Positions 7,605 to 16,554 of a stretch of DNA of 36,841 nucleotides are shown piece after piece. Origin of the DNA: JASBRS01 sp964496495 (GTDB lineage Bacteria > Deinococcota > Deinococci > Deinococcales > Trueperaceae); NCBI GenBank assembly GCA_964496495.1, contig CAZBZU010000032.1, forward strand, positions 1-36,841, in the 5' to 3' direction. Position 1 is the stretch's first letter. Each line of letters opens with the position of its first letter. Under the pieces are notes generated by a model. The model did not search any database, had not been told where the DNA came from, and worked only from the letters and a program-made list of their open reading frames with translations. The position numbers were made by a program, and so were the translations under genes.

Positions 7605-9672
7605 CTACAGCTCGACCTGGATCCCCAGCTCCACCACCCGGTCGGGCGGGATGTGGAAGAAGGCGGTGGCGCTGCGCGAGTTCCGCGACATCACCGCGAA
7701 CAGCCGCTCGCGCCACAGCGCCATGCCGGGGATGGTGGTGGGCAGCAGCGTCTCACGCCCCAGGAAGTAGCTGGTGTCCGCGCCCTCGACGGCGCGGCCG
7801 CCGACCTCGAGCACCGCCAGGTCGCGCGGCACGCGCGCGGTCTGCATGTAACCGTAGCTGAGCACGATCTGGTAGAAACCTCGGCCGAGGTCGGTGATGG
7901 TGGGGCGCTCCTCCGAGGCGACGCGTGGCACGTCCTCGGTGCGCACCGACAGGAAGATCACGCGGTCGTGCAACACCCGGTTGTGGCGCAGGTTGTGGGA
8001 GAACGCCGGCGGGGTGGTAGCCGGGTCGCCGGTCATGTACACCGCCGTGCCGCTCACGCGGGCGTAGGTGCGCGCGTCGATCTCCGCCAGCAGCCGCTCC
8101 AGCGGCTGGGCCTTGCTGCGGAGCCGCTGCCCGACGATCTGCCGGCCGCGCCGCCAGGTCGTCATCACGGTGAACAACCCGGTCGCCACCACCAGCGGGA
8201 ACCAGCCACCGTAGGGGATCTTGAACAGGTTCGCGCCGAAGAACGACAGGTCCACCAGCAGCAGCAGACCGGTGAGCAACGCCGCCTTCCAGCGCGCCCA
8301 GCCCCAGTGGCTGGTGGCCACCACGAACAGCAGCAGGGTGGTGATCACCATCGTCATCGTCACCGCCACCCCGTAGGCCGCGGCTAGGTTGCTGGAGGTG
8401 CGGAAGCCGAGCACCAGGCCCACGCAGGCGACCATCAGCAGCCAGTTGATGCTGCTCACGTAGACCTGCCCCATCGTCGTCGAGGAGGTGTGGCGGATGT
8501 CGAGGCGCGGCAGGTAGCCGAGCTGCACGCTCTGCATCGCCAGCGAGAAGGCGCCCGAGATGAGCGCTTGCGACGCGATCACGGTGGCCAGCGTGGCGAT
8601 GAACACCACCGGGTAGAGCGCCCAGCTCGGCGCCATCTGGTAGAAGGGGTTGGCGACGGCGCTCGGGTCACGCAGCACCAGCGCCCCCTGCCCGAAGTAG
8701 TTGAGCAGCAGCCCCGGCAGCACCACCGTGAACCAGGCCAGCCGGATGGGCCGGCGGCCGAAGTGGCCCATGTCGGCGTAGAGCGCCTCGCCGCCGGTGA
8801 CCACCAGGAACACCGAGCCCAGCACCAGGAAGCCCTGGCCGCCGTTTCGCAGGAAGAAGCCGACCGCCTGCAGCGGGTCGAGAGCCGCCAGCACGCGCGG
8901 GTGGCCGGCGATCTGGTAGATGCCCAGCACCGCCAGGGTCGCGAACCATAGCAGCGTCAGCGGGCCGAAGACGCTGCCCACCACGCCGGTGCCGCGCCGC
9001 TGGAAGAGGAACAAGGCGACCAGGATGGCGATGGTGATGGGGATGACGTACGGCGTGAGCGACGGCGTGGCCACCTCCAGGCCCTGCACCGCGCTCAGCA
9101 CCGAGATGGCCGGGGTGATCATGCCGTCGCCGTAGAGCAGCGCGGTACCGAACAGCCCCAGCAGTAGCAGCAGCCACACCCGCGTGAGGCGCTTGCTATG
9201 GCTCGGTGCCACCAGCGAGGTGAGCGCCAGGATGCCGCCCTCGCCGTTGTTGTCGGCGCGCATCACGAAGATCAGGTACTTCACGCTGATCACCACGACC
9301 AGCGCCCAGAAGATCAGCGACAGCACCCCGAGGACGTTGTCGGGCGTGGCCGCCACGCGGTGATGGAACGACTCCCGCAAGGCGTACAGCGGGCTGGTGC
9401 CGATGTCCCCGTAGACCACGCCCAGCGCCGCCAGCGACAGTCCCGCCAGGCGNNNNNNNNNNNNNNNNNNNNNNNNNNNNNNNNNNNNNNNNNNNNNNNN
9501 NNNNNNNNNNNNNNNNNNNNNNNNNNNNNNNNNNNNNNNNNNNNNNNNNNNNCGCACCCGACCTCGCACCCGACCTCGCGCCCGCCCCCCGGACCGACGA
9601 CGCCGCCGGCAGCCATGCAGAGAGCACCGCCGACGATCCCGTCCCGGACGCGCCCCTGCCCCCCATCCGCAT
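7605..9672 (-). CDS. kup: Kup-type low-affinity potassium uptake transporter (contains assembly gap)
   Basis: Proton-coupled K+ importer in the inner membrane, about 689 aa if the 100-N gap is near true length. The conserved Kup start region GDIGTSPLYA follows the gap. About twelve helices follow, including GDGMITPAISVLSA, the region near LYADMGHFG, and the cytosolic C-terminal domain. Start ATG 9672 has AGGAGG (9678-9683) 5 nt upstream, overlapping the stop of the HD-GYP gene. The residues before the gap (ending GARSGARSGA) read in a different frame from the body because 100 N is not a multiple of three; this reflects arbitrary gap size, not a proven frameshift. Fourth gene of the kinase/HD-GYP operon. 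Confidence 0.92.
9453..9552. other. Assembly gap (100 N) inside kup
   Basis: Exactly 100 N within the N-terminal coding part of kup, bordered on its 5'-coding side by a 12-bp repeat. The true length is unknown, and so is the number of residues there. Confidence 0.99.
9553..9580 (-). repeat. 12-bp in-frame tandem repeat in kup N-terminus
   Basis: The unit cgcacccgacct on the plus strand (about 2.3 copies visible before the gap) encodes Ala-Arg-Ser-Gly repeats in the cytosolic N-terminus of Kup. Twelve bp is a whole number of codons, so copy-number change would alter length but not frame. Confidence 0.75.
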
Positions 9673-9681
9673 GAAGGCCTC

Positions 9682-11604
9682 CTAGCGCGGGCCTGACGGG
9701 CGCGGGCTCCCTGGATCGCCGCCTGGCGGCGGCTCCTCGAGCAGCCCCAGGAACACCCCGGCAAGCTCGGGATCGAACTGGCTGCCAGCCTTGTCGTGGA
9801 TCTCGGCCACGGCCGCCTCATGGGTCCACGCGTCCTTGTACGGCCGCACGCTCGTGAGCGCGTCGTAGACGTCGACCAGCGAGAACAGGCGGGCCCCCAC
9901 CGGGATCTCCTCGCCCGCCAGCCCGTCCGGGTAGCCGCGGCCGCTCCAGGCCTCATGGTGGTGGCGCACCAGCGACCGGCTGCTGTCCGGCAGGAAGGGG
10001 ATGCCGCGGGTCATCTCGTAGCCGTAGACGGTGTGGTTCTTGATGACCTCGAACTCCTGCGGCGTGAGCCTGCCCGGCTTGAGCAGGATGTCGTCGGGGA
10101 TGGCGATCTTGCCCAGGTCATGGAGGTAGGCGCCCCACTGCAGCGCCTGCAGATCGCCGCCGTTCATGCCCAGCGCGCGGCCGAAGGCCACCGCCTTCCG
10201 CACCACCCGGTCGGTGTGGCCCTTGGTCTCGTAGTCGCGGTACTCCAGCGCCACGCCCAGCGCGCGGAAGGTCTGCTCGCGGGTGGTGGTGAGCTCGTGG
10301 ATGTAATCGACGCGCTCCAGCGCGTTCTCGAGCCGCCTCACGAAGCTGCGCGCCACCGTGCGGCTGTCCTCGTCGATCAGCACCATGCGCCCGAAGGCGG
10401 CGAGGCTGATCACCCCCAGCGTCACCCCGCCACGCGCGACCGGCAGGGTGAGCTGGGTGCGCAGCCCCAGTGCCGCGAACTCCGGCATCGCGCCGGACCA
10501 GCTGGCATAGTCGTCCACCAGCATGGGCTCGCCGCTGGCGGCCACCCGGCCCACCAGACCGACGCCGAGCGGCCTCGGCTCGGCGTTGAGCTCCAGCAGC
10601 CCGTCCGGCGCCTTGCCCCACGAGAGGGTCGGGTGGCAGGCGCCACCCTCGATGACGTAGTACACCCCCAGATCCAGCCGCAGCCGACTCACCAGGTCCT
10701 CCAGGCCGGCGTCGATGAGGGCGTCGATGTCGTGGAGCTGCTCGATGCGTGCGCTGAAGTTGGCCAGCTCGCGGTAGGCCTCGGCGGTGGCCTTCAGCTC
10801 CGCGTTCAGCCCCTCGATGCGCTCCACCGCGCGCCGGCGCGCGGTGATGTCGCTCAGGGTGGCGATGCTGCCCAGCACCCGCCCCTCGGCGTCGCGCGAG
10901 GGGGCGGCGGTGATCCGCGCCCAGCGGCGCTCGCCGTCCGGCCGCAGGATCTCGGCCTCGTACTCCTCGGCCGCCCCGGCGTTGCGGCGCCCCAGCCGCT
11001 CGCGCTGCTCGGACCAGCGCTCCGGCCGCATCAGCAGCTCGTGTGCCACGCGACCGACCAGCTCCTCGCCTTCTCGCCCGGTGAGCGCAGCCAGACGGGG
11101 GTTGGCGTAGACGATGACGTCGTCCCGGTTGGTGATGATCAGCCCCTCACCCATGCTCTCGACGACGCCCTCGAAGCGCAGCTCCGAGGCGAGAAGGTCC
11201 GCGCGCTGGCTGCGGCGCAGCCGGGCCTCGCCCACCTCGCGCTCCACGACCGGTACCAGGCGCGCCCAGCGCCCCTTCACCAGGAAGTCCTGCGCGCCGG
11301 CCCGCATCGCTTCCACCGCCAGCTCCTCGCCCACCGCCCCCGACACCACGATGCAGGGGGTGTCGGGCGCCAGCTCGCGCAGGATGGCGATGCTCTCGAG
11401 CGCGCCTAGACCCGGCACCTGGAAGTCGGTGAATACCACGTCCCACTCGCGCTCCGCCAGCGCCTCCCTGAGCGCCGCCTCGCCGTCCACCCGGGCGCTC
11501 TCGACGCGGTAGCCCTCGCGCTCGAGCCGCAACTCGAGCAGCTCGGCGTCATCGGGATTGTCCTCGACGAAGAGGACCGTCAGGCGCTTGCCGTCCTCGC
11601 TCAT
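9682..11604 (-). CDS. REC-PAS-GAF-HD-GYP protein, probable cyclic-di-GMP phosphodiesterase
   Basis: Response regulator of 640 aa that probably degrades cyclic di-GMP. Receiver domain 8-125: acidic pocket E14/D15, phospho-acceptor D60, K110. PAS domain about 145-258 (GLIITNRDDVIVYANPRLAALTG). GAF domain about 280-430. HD-GYP domain about 443-620: H463, the HD pair in HDLGK (495-496), HHHE (548-551) and GRGYPDG (555-561). All expected metal and GYP residues are present, so activity is likely. It begins 12 nt after the Rcp1-like gene, and its stop codon overlaps the kup ribosome site. The upstream kinase is the natural phosphodonor, which is inference. Confidence 0.93.
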   Translation of the reverse strand: MSEDGKRLTVLFVEDNPDDAELLELRLEREGYRVESARVDGEAALREALAEREWDVVFTDFQVPGLGALESIAILRELAPDTPCIVVSGAVGEELAVEAMRAGAQDFLVKGRWARLVPVVEREVGEARLRRSQRADLLASELRFEGVVESMGEGLIITNRDDVIVYANPRLAALTGREGEELVGRVAHELLMRPERWSEQRERLGRRNAGAAEEYEAEILRPDGERRWARITAAPSRDAEGRVLGSIATLSDITARRRAVERIEGLNAELKATAEAYRELANFSARIEQLHDIDALIDAGLEDLVSRLRLDLGVYYVIEGGACHPTLSWGKAPDGLLELNAEPRPLGVGLVGRVAASGEPMLVDDYASWSGAMPEFAALGLRTQLTLPVARGGVTLGVISLAAFGRMVLIDEDSRTVARSFVRRLENALERVDYIHELTTTREQTFRALGVALEYRDYETKGHTDRVVRKAVAFGRALGMNGGDLQALQWGAYLHDLGKIAIPDDILLKPGRLTPQEFEVIKNHTVYGYEMTRGIPFLPDSSRSLVRHHHEAWSGRGYPDGLAGEEIPVGARLFSLVDVYDALTSVRPYKDAWTHEAAVAEIHDKAGSQFDPELAGVFLGLLEEPPPGGDPGSPRPSGPR

Positions 11605-11616
11605 CGCGCTCGCCGC

Positions 11617-12069
11617 CTAGCGCTCTCGAGCCCCGACGTTCAGAACCAGCCAGTAGAGGCCGAGCTGATACGTCGCTTCGCTGAACTCCTGGAAGTCGAC
11701 GGGCTTGCGCACGTAGCTGTTGGCGCCCAGGCGGTAGCTCTCCACGATGTCGCGCTCTTCGCGCGAGGAGGTGAGCACCACCACCGGCAGCAGCCTGGTG
11801 CGCTCCTCGGCCCGCAGCTGCCGCAACACCTCCAGGCCGTCGACCTTGGGCAGCTTCAGGTCGAGGAGCACCAGCTGCGGGTCGGTGTCGGCGGTGCGCC
11901 CGGCGTGCTCGCCGCGCGCGAGGAGGTAGTCGAGCGCTTCCACGCCGTCGCGTGCCACCACCACGTCGTTCGCCAGCTTGCCGCGCTGGAACGCCCGCAG
12001 GGTCAGCTCTACGTCGTCGGCGTTGTCCTCGACCAACAGGATGATGTCATGTCCGTCCCCACGGCTCAT
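11617..12069 (-). CDS. Rcp1-like single-domain response regulator
   Basis: Stand-alone receiver of 150 aa. Acidic residues E14/D15, phospho-acceptor D70 (VLLDLKLPK), T100 and K122 in RKPVDF are all present. The C-terminal GLYWLVLN is typical of receivers partnered with phytochrome-like kinases. There is no output domain, so it acts by protein contact or as a phosphate shuttle or sink. ATG 12069 was chosen because it overlaps the kinase stop as ATGA and has a GAGGGGAG ribosome site; upstream in-frame starts lie inside the kinase gene. Confidence 0.93.
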   Translation of the reverse strand: MSRGDGHDIILLVEDNADDVELTLRAFQRGKLANDVVVARDGVEALDYLLARGEHAGRTADTDPQLVLLDLKLPKVDGLEVLRQLRAEERTRLLPVVVLTSSREERDIVESYRLGANSYVRKPVDFQEFSEATYQLGLYWLVLNVGARER

Positions 12070-14777
12070 ACACTCCCCTCTCCCAGCGTGAAGTGGAAGG
12101 CCGCGCCACGGCCGACCTCCCCTTCGGCCCACACCCTGCCACCGTGCCGTTGGACGATGCGCTGCACCGTGGCCAGGCCGACGCCGGTGCCGGGGTAGGT
12201 CTCGGCCGCATGGAGACGCTGGAACGGCCGAAAGAGCTTGTCGAGGTAGCGCATGTCGAACCCGGCGCCGTTGTCGGACACAGTGTAGATGATCTCGCCG
12301 GCATCACCATCTGTCGACACCTCGATGCGGGCCTCCTCGGCGCGTGCGGTGAACTTCCAGGCGTTGCCGATGAGGTTCTGGAGCACCACCTTGAGCAGGG
12401 TGCGGTCTCCGCGGACGGGAAGACCGGCCGGCACCGTCACCTCCACGGCGCGCTCCGGCTCGGCCTCGCGCAGCTCCGCCTCCACCTCGCGCGCGATCTC
12501 GGCCAGGTCGAGGTCGCGAGGTTCCAGGGCGGAGCGCCCGACGCGCGACAGTGTCAACAGGTCGTCGATGAGCACGCCCATCTGCTGCGCGCCCGCGCGC
12601 ACGCGCTGGAGGTAGTGGCGCCCCTGCGGGTCGAGCCGGGCAGCGTAGTCTTCCAGCACCGCCGAGCTGAAGCCGTCGATGGCCCGTAGCGGCGCCCGCA
12701 GATCGTGCGAGACGCTGTAGCTGAACCCCTCCAGGTCGCGGTTCGCCTCGCGCAGCTGGGCGGTGCGCTCCTCCACCCGCCGCTCCAGCTCGCCGGCCTG
12801 CTCGCGCACCCGCTCCAGCAGGCTCACCTTCTCCAATGCCACGCTGGCGACCTGCGCCAGCTGCACCAGCATGGCCTCGTCGTCATCGGTGAAGTCGCCG
12901 CCGTCGCGGTCGCTCACCTGCACGATGCCCAGCACCTGGCCGTCCAGACCGAGCATCGGCGCAGCCAGCCAGCCGACCAGCGGTGGGTGGGTGCCGGCCT
13001 CGCTGCCGAAGCCGTGGTAGGCGGGATGCGCCTCGATCTCCGCCTGGGTGAGGCGCATCGGCTTGCGACTCTCGGCGACCAGGCGGTAGATGCCCTCCCC
13101 GCTCGGCGGCACCTCGTAGTCGCGGTAGGCGGCGTAGCGCTCGGAGAGCGAGGTGCGGAAGCGGGAGTGGACGCCCAGCGGGACGCCCTCCGGCATGCTG
13201 GCGATGGCCTGATGCGCGCCGAGCACCACCCGTGCGGCGTCGGTGACCTGCTGCAGCACGTCGTCGGTGCCGGCCGCGCCGTGGATCGCCACCGCCGCCT
13301 CGGCCAGGCGGCCAAGCTGCTCACTGCGGCGCTCCCGCTCGCGCTCGAGCCGCTTGCGCTCGGTGACGTCGCGGGCGACCACCAGCCTCGCAGCGCGCCC
13401 GCCGAAGACGGTGGCGTGCGAGTCGACCTCCACGTCCACCACCGTGCCGTCGGCAAGGAGGTGCCGCCACACCCCCATGCGCTCGAGCGCCTGCCGCTCG
13501 CGGCGCACGTGCTCCACTATCCTGGCGCGGTCCTCCTCCGGCCTGACGTCGACGATGCTCCTGCTCAGGAACTCCTCGCGGCTGTAGCCGTACTGCGTCA
13601 CAGCCGCCTCGTTCACCTCCATGAACGCCAGCGATTCGACGTCGTAGACGAACATGGGCAGCGGGTTGTCCTCGAACAGCCGCAGGAACGCCCGCCGGCT
13701 CGCCGTAAGGGCCTGCCGGTCCTTGACGTGGGCGTCGATGTCGCGCGAGGTGGCCACGATGCGGGCGGCGCTCGCGGGGCCGGCCGGCACCGCGCGGGCG
13801 GTCGTCTCCAGCCACAGGTAGCTGCCGTCCTTGCGGCGGAAGCGGTACGGCGGCACCCGCGAGCCTTCCTCCGCCGCCTGCCGGCGGAGGGCCGCGAGGG
13901 TGGCGTCGGCGTCGTCCGGGTGGATGAACTCGGCCGGGCTCCGGCCGGCGAGCTCCTCCGGACCGTAGCCCACCACCTCCCGGCTGCTGGGGCTCACCCA
14001 CAGGTAGCTGCCGGCCTCGCCGTGCAGGCTGACGATGTCGCGGGCATTCTCGCTGATCAGCCGGAAGCGGTCGCTGACCGCCGCCACCTCGCGCTGCTGG
14101 ACGCGCCGCTCGAGCAACCAGGCGACCTGCGCCACGGCGGCGCTGGCGAAGCGCAGGGCGATCTCGTCGGGCTCGCGCCGCAGCCGCGAGAAGAGCGCCG
14201 CCACCGCCAGGGTGCGCTCGCCCGCCACCACCGGGACCAGCGCGGCGCTGGTGATGCCATGGCGCTTCGCCGCCTCGAGGCGCGGCACCTCCGCTGCAGG
14301 GACCTCGTGGAGGTCGGCGTGCCATACCGGCGCCTGGTGCTGCCACACCTCGCGGATCATGCCCCGCCCGGGCCGGTACGCCTCAGCGCGCTCGTCGGCG
14401 ACGAAGTCCTCCAGGCTGCCGTCGCGGACCCATGAGGCGCCCAGCTCGATGGTGCGGCCGTCAGCCGCCAGCACCCACGCCTCCGCCACGTCCCACGCCT
14501 GCAGCTGCGCCAGGCGCTCCACCAGGGCGAGCAGGGCGGGCGTGAAGGCGCGGCTGCTCCGCACCAGCTCGGCGATGTCGATGAGGGATGCCAGCAGGGC
14601 CTCGGTTCCTTCGACCCCGGGTCGCCCGGGCGCCGAACGGACGTCCTCGCCGTTCGAGGAGGGCGCGGTCCGATCGTCGCGTGCGCTCGCCATAGTCACG
14701 CGGGGGTCAGCCTCACCACAGCCGCCGCTTCCCCCGGCAGGGACGGCGGACGGACCCTCGGCCCGTGTGAGGCGCAA
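12066..14777 (-). CDS. Hybrid-less sensor histidine kinase, GAF-PAS-PAS-GAF-HisKA-HATPase
   Basis: Soluble sensor kinase of up to 903 aa with no membrane segment. Order: GAF about 58-225, PAS about 235-348, PAS about 363-475, GAF about 485-650, coiled coil 655-680, HisKA with phospho-acceptor H691 (VSHDLRAPLRAIDGF), then the ATPase domain about 775-903 with N box NLIGNAWKF, DNGAGFDMRY and GTGVGLA. The HisKA/HATPase part resembles cyanobacterial and bacteriophytochrome kinases, but I see no PHY domain or clear bilin Cys, so the signal is unknown. Start: TTG 14777 has a promoter just upstream; ATG 14693, 28 codons in, is the alternative. It is coupled to the receiver gene by ATGA. Confidence 0.9.
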   Translation of the reverse strand: MRLTRAEGPSAVPAGGSGGCGEADPRVTMASARDDRTAPSSNGEDVRSAPGRPGVEGTEALLASLIDIAELVRSSRAFTPALLALVERLAQLQAWDVAEAWVLAADGRTIELGASWVRDGSLEDFVADERAEAYRPGRGMIREVWQHQAPVWHADLHEVPAAEVPRLEAAKRHGITSAALVPVVAGERTLAVAALFSRLRREPDEIALRFASAAVAQVAWLLERRVQQREVAAVSDRFRLISENARDIVSLHGEAGSYLWVSPSSREVVGYGPEELAGRSPAEFIHPDDADATLAALRRQAAEEGSRVPPYRFRRKDGSYLWLETTARAVPAGPASAARIVATSRDIDAHVKDRQALTASRRAFLRLFEDNPLPMFVYDVESLAFMEVNEAAVTQYGYSREEFLSRSIVDVRPEEDRARIVEHVRRERQALERMGVWRHLLADGTVVDVEVDSHATVFGGRAARLVVARDVTERKRLERERERRSEQLGRLAEAAVAIHGAAGTDDVLQQVTDAARVVLGAHQAIASMPEGVPLGVHSRFRTSLSERYAAYRDYEVPPSGEGIYRLVAESRKPMRLTQAEIEAHPAYHGFGSEAGTHPPLVGWLAAPMLGLDGQVLGIVQVSDRDGGDFTDDDEAMLVQLAQVASVALEKVSLLERVREQAGELERRVEERTAQLREANRDLEGFSYSVSHDLRAPLRAIDGFSSAVLEDYAARLDPQGRHYLQRVRAGAQQMGVLIDDLLTLSRVGRSALEPRDLDLAEIAREVEAELREAEPERAVEVTVPAGLPVRGDRTLLKVVLQNLIGNAWKFTARAEEARIEVSTDGDAGEIIYTVSDNGAGFDMRYLDKLFRPFQRLHAAETYPGTGVGLATVQRIVQRHGGRVWAEGEVGRGAAFHFTLGEGSV

Positions 14778-14794
14778 GGCCTATGCCTTGCCAC

Positions 14795-14822
14795 AGTCTA
14801 TCTCTCACGTATTACAAGGCAA
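14795..14822 (-). promoter_or_regulatory. Promoter of the kinase-receiver-HD-GYP-kup operon
   Basis: On the minus strand, TTGCCT (14822-14817), a 16-bp spacer and TAGACT (14800-14795), in a locally AT-rich patch. The predicted start, near 14788, leaves a very short leader before TTG 14777. No other promoter is evident across the four tightly spaced genes. Confidence 0.5.
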
Positions 14823-14949
14823 TCACTCGGCTGTTCGCCGGCTGTGCGCGCCGGCCGCGCCGTATCATGGGCGGGCGACGCGCGGCAGGCCGGGGAACCC
14901 CTGGCGGGGACGACCTCGCCGGTCGCCGCGCGGGAGTGGAGGGGCGACC

Positions 14950-15627
14950 ATGCAGACCCCCAGGCGGCTCGATCCCTGGCGCTGGTGGCAGACGCTCCAA
15001 CCCCAGCAGCGCCTGCTCGCCGCGGCGGGACAGATCGTCGTGGGCCTGGCCCTGACCTTCTTCGGCTACCGTCTGTTCCGCGCCTTCCTGGCGATCTCCG
15101 GCTTCCTCCTCGGCGCCTCGCTGGGCCTGTCGATCGGCGCCGCCATGACGCCGGCGGTGCGCTGGATCGTGGCGCTGGCGCTGGGACTGCTGGGAGCGGT
15201 GGTGCTGTGGGCGCTGTTCCGCCTCGGGGCTCTGCTGGCAGGCGCGGCTCTCGGTCTGGCCGCCGCCCAGGCGGCGATCGCAGCCATCCCTGCCGCGTCC
15301 GGCTCCGAGTGGCAATGGCTGATGTTGCTGGTGGGGCTGGTCCTTGGCGCTGCCCTCGGCTGGCGCCTGCAACGACCCCTGATCATCATCGCCACCGCCC
15401 TCTGGGGCGCCTGGGGCTCACTCGCGGGCCTCGCCATGCTCGTCGGCCGCGGCACGCCGCAGCAGGCGGTTCCCGCCGCCCTCGGCCCGGCGCTCTTCAG
15501 CTCCGACCCGTCGCTGGCGTGGCAGAGCGGTGGCGGCCTGTGGCTGCTGGCGACGCTGCTGCTGGCGCTCCTCGGCATCGCCTTCCAGTTGCGCGACACC
15601 GCCCGCATGCGGCCCCGGCGGTTCTGA
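14950..15627 (+). CDS. Polytopic membrane protein, DUF4203-like
   Basis: Protein of 225 aa that is almost entirely hydrophobic. About seven helices are packed with Gly/Ala/Leu (roughly residues 24-42, 43-60, 66-84, 86-106, 118-136, 142-160 and 196-214), matching the general pattern of DUF4203/TM7S3-like proteins. The N-terminus carries a short amphipathic WRWWQTLQPQQR segment and the C-terminus ends in basic residues. Start ATG 14950 has GGAGG 7 nt upstream. No catalytic motif is visible and the role is unknown. It is transcribed away from the kinase operon; the region between the two starts is 172 bp. Confidence 0.75.
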   Translation: MQTPRRLDPWRWWQTLQPQQRLLAAAGQIVVGLALTFFGYRLFRAFLAISGFLLGASLGLSIGAAMTPAVRWIVALALGLLGAVVLWALFRLGALLAGAALGLAAAQAAIAAIPAASGSEWQWLMLLVGLVLGAALGWRLQRPLIIIATALWGAWGSLAGLAMLVGRGTPQQAVPAALGPALFSSDPSLAWQSGGGLWLLATLLLALLGIAFQLRDTARMRPRRF

Positions 15628-15647
15628 CCCGGCGCTCGCGGTACCGA

Positions 15648-15707
15648 CTCGAGCCCCGCGGCTCTGCCTCGAGTCCCGCAAGACCGCCTCGAACCCCGCG
15701 GTCCGAA
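15648..15707. repeat. 20-bp tandem repeat, three degenerate copies
   Basis: Copies begin CTCGAGCCCCGCGG (15648), CTCGAGTCCCGCAAG (15668) and CTCGAACCCCGCGG (15688), an exact 20-bp period, between the membrane protein and doxX. Related GAGCCCCGC units recur in the 3' end of the doxX gene (about 16400-16432). Confidence 0.75.
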
Positions 15708-15789
15708 CCAAGCCCATCGGGCCCCTCGTGCCACATTTCACGTGCAGGACGGCCCCCCGCTCAATTCGAGAAACGCCGTCCAGGACGTT

Positions 15790-15802
15790 TGTCCTTGGGA
15801 CA
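15790..15802. promoter_or_regulatory. TGTCC/GGACA palindrome upstream of the DoxX gene
   Basis: Perfect inverted repeat TGTCC-TTG-GGACA in an AT-rich stretch (15785-15825), 63 nt before the chosen DoxX start. A weak TTGGGA (15795) with an 18-bp spacer to TAAACG (15819) could be the promoter, in which case a bound factor would overlap the -35 box. The regulator is unknown. Confidence 0.45.
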
Positions 15803-15864
15803 TTTGTTTCTGCCCGCCTAAACGCGGACCTGCGAGACTGAGTTCCGTTAAGGGGATGAGTGCT

Positions 15865-16437
15865 ATGGCAGGCAAGTCCTACTACCCGGAACCCAACATC
15901 AGCAAGTTCCTCTTCGCCTCCCGCTGGATGGCTCCGATCTGGGCGCTGATCCGGATCTACGTCGGCTACGAATGGCTCAAGGCGGGCTGGGGCAAGGTGC
16001 ACGAGAGCACCTGGGTCGGCGCCCAGGCCGGCACCTCCATCGCCGGCTTCCTGCACGGCTCGCTGTCGAAGGTCGGCGGTGCGCACCCGAGCGTCATGGG
16101 CTGGTACGGCTGGCTCATCCAGCACGTCTTCCTGCCGCACGCGGCGGTGATGTCCTACCTGGTGGCCTTCGGCGAGCTGTTCGTCGGCGTGGCCCTCATC
16201 CTCGGTCTCCTCACCGGCCTGTCGGCCTTCTTCGGCGGCTTCATGAACGCCAGCTACCTGCTGGCCGGCACGGTCTCGACCAACCCGCTGCTGTTCATCC
16301 TCGCCACCTGGCTGGTGCTCGCCTGGCGCGTCGCCGGCTACTACGGCCTCGACTTCTTCGTCCTGCCCCGCCTCGGCGCGCCGCGCGGCCCGCACTTCGA
16401 GCCCCAACGCGAGCCCCGCGGGGAGCCCCGCACCTAG
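15865..16437 (+). CDS. DoxX-family membrane protein
   Basis: Membrane protein of 190 aa with four main helices (about residues 25-45, 93-112, 114-134 and 139-158), in the family that includes the DoxD subunit of thiosulfate:quinone oxidoreductase and various redox-stress proteins. It has the typical RIYVGYEWLKAGWGK first helix and MNASYLLAGTVSTNPLLF. Start ATG 15865 has AAGGGG 9 nt upstream; an in-frame ATG at 15856 sits directly on that ribosome site and is less likely. The C-terminal tail is a Glu/Pro/Arg repeat (EPQREPRGEPRT) encoded by GAGCCCCGC-like units. Its substrate is unknown; a second, DoxD-like protein is encoded at 28904-29461. Confidence 0.85.
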   Translation: MAGKSYYPEPNISKFLFASRWMAPIWALIRIYVGYEWLKAGWGKVHESTWVGAQAGTSIAGFLHGSLSKVGGAHPSVMGWYGWLIQHVFLPHAAVMSYLVAFGELFVGVALILGLLTGLSAFFGGFMNASYLLAGTVSTNPLLFILATWLVLAWRVAGYYGLDFFVLPRLGAPRGPHFEPQREPRGEPRT

Positions 16438-16554
16438 CCTCACGCCAAGTCGGCGCCCGAGCCGGTCACCGTCCGAACCCGCTAGTCTCTCGCCTCTCTC
16501 CTCTGGGCTTGCGCTCACTCCCGACCCCGGGGGTGGGCGCCGCTCTCGCGGCCT

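Noticed and set aside
9453..9672. True frameshift in kup
   Set aside because: The apparent shift depends on an arbitrary 100-N gap; the visible repeat is in whole codons, so an intact gene is more likely.
9796..11409. 537-codon plus-strand frame
   Set aside because: Antisense shadow of the REC-PAS-GAF-HD-GYP gene; His/Gln/Arg-rich with no recognisable domain.
12705..14435. 576-codon plus-strand frame
   Set aside because: Shadow of the histidine kinase gene; compositionally biased and without motifs.
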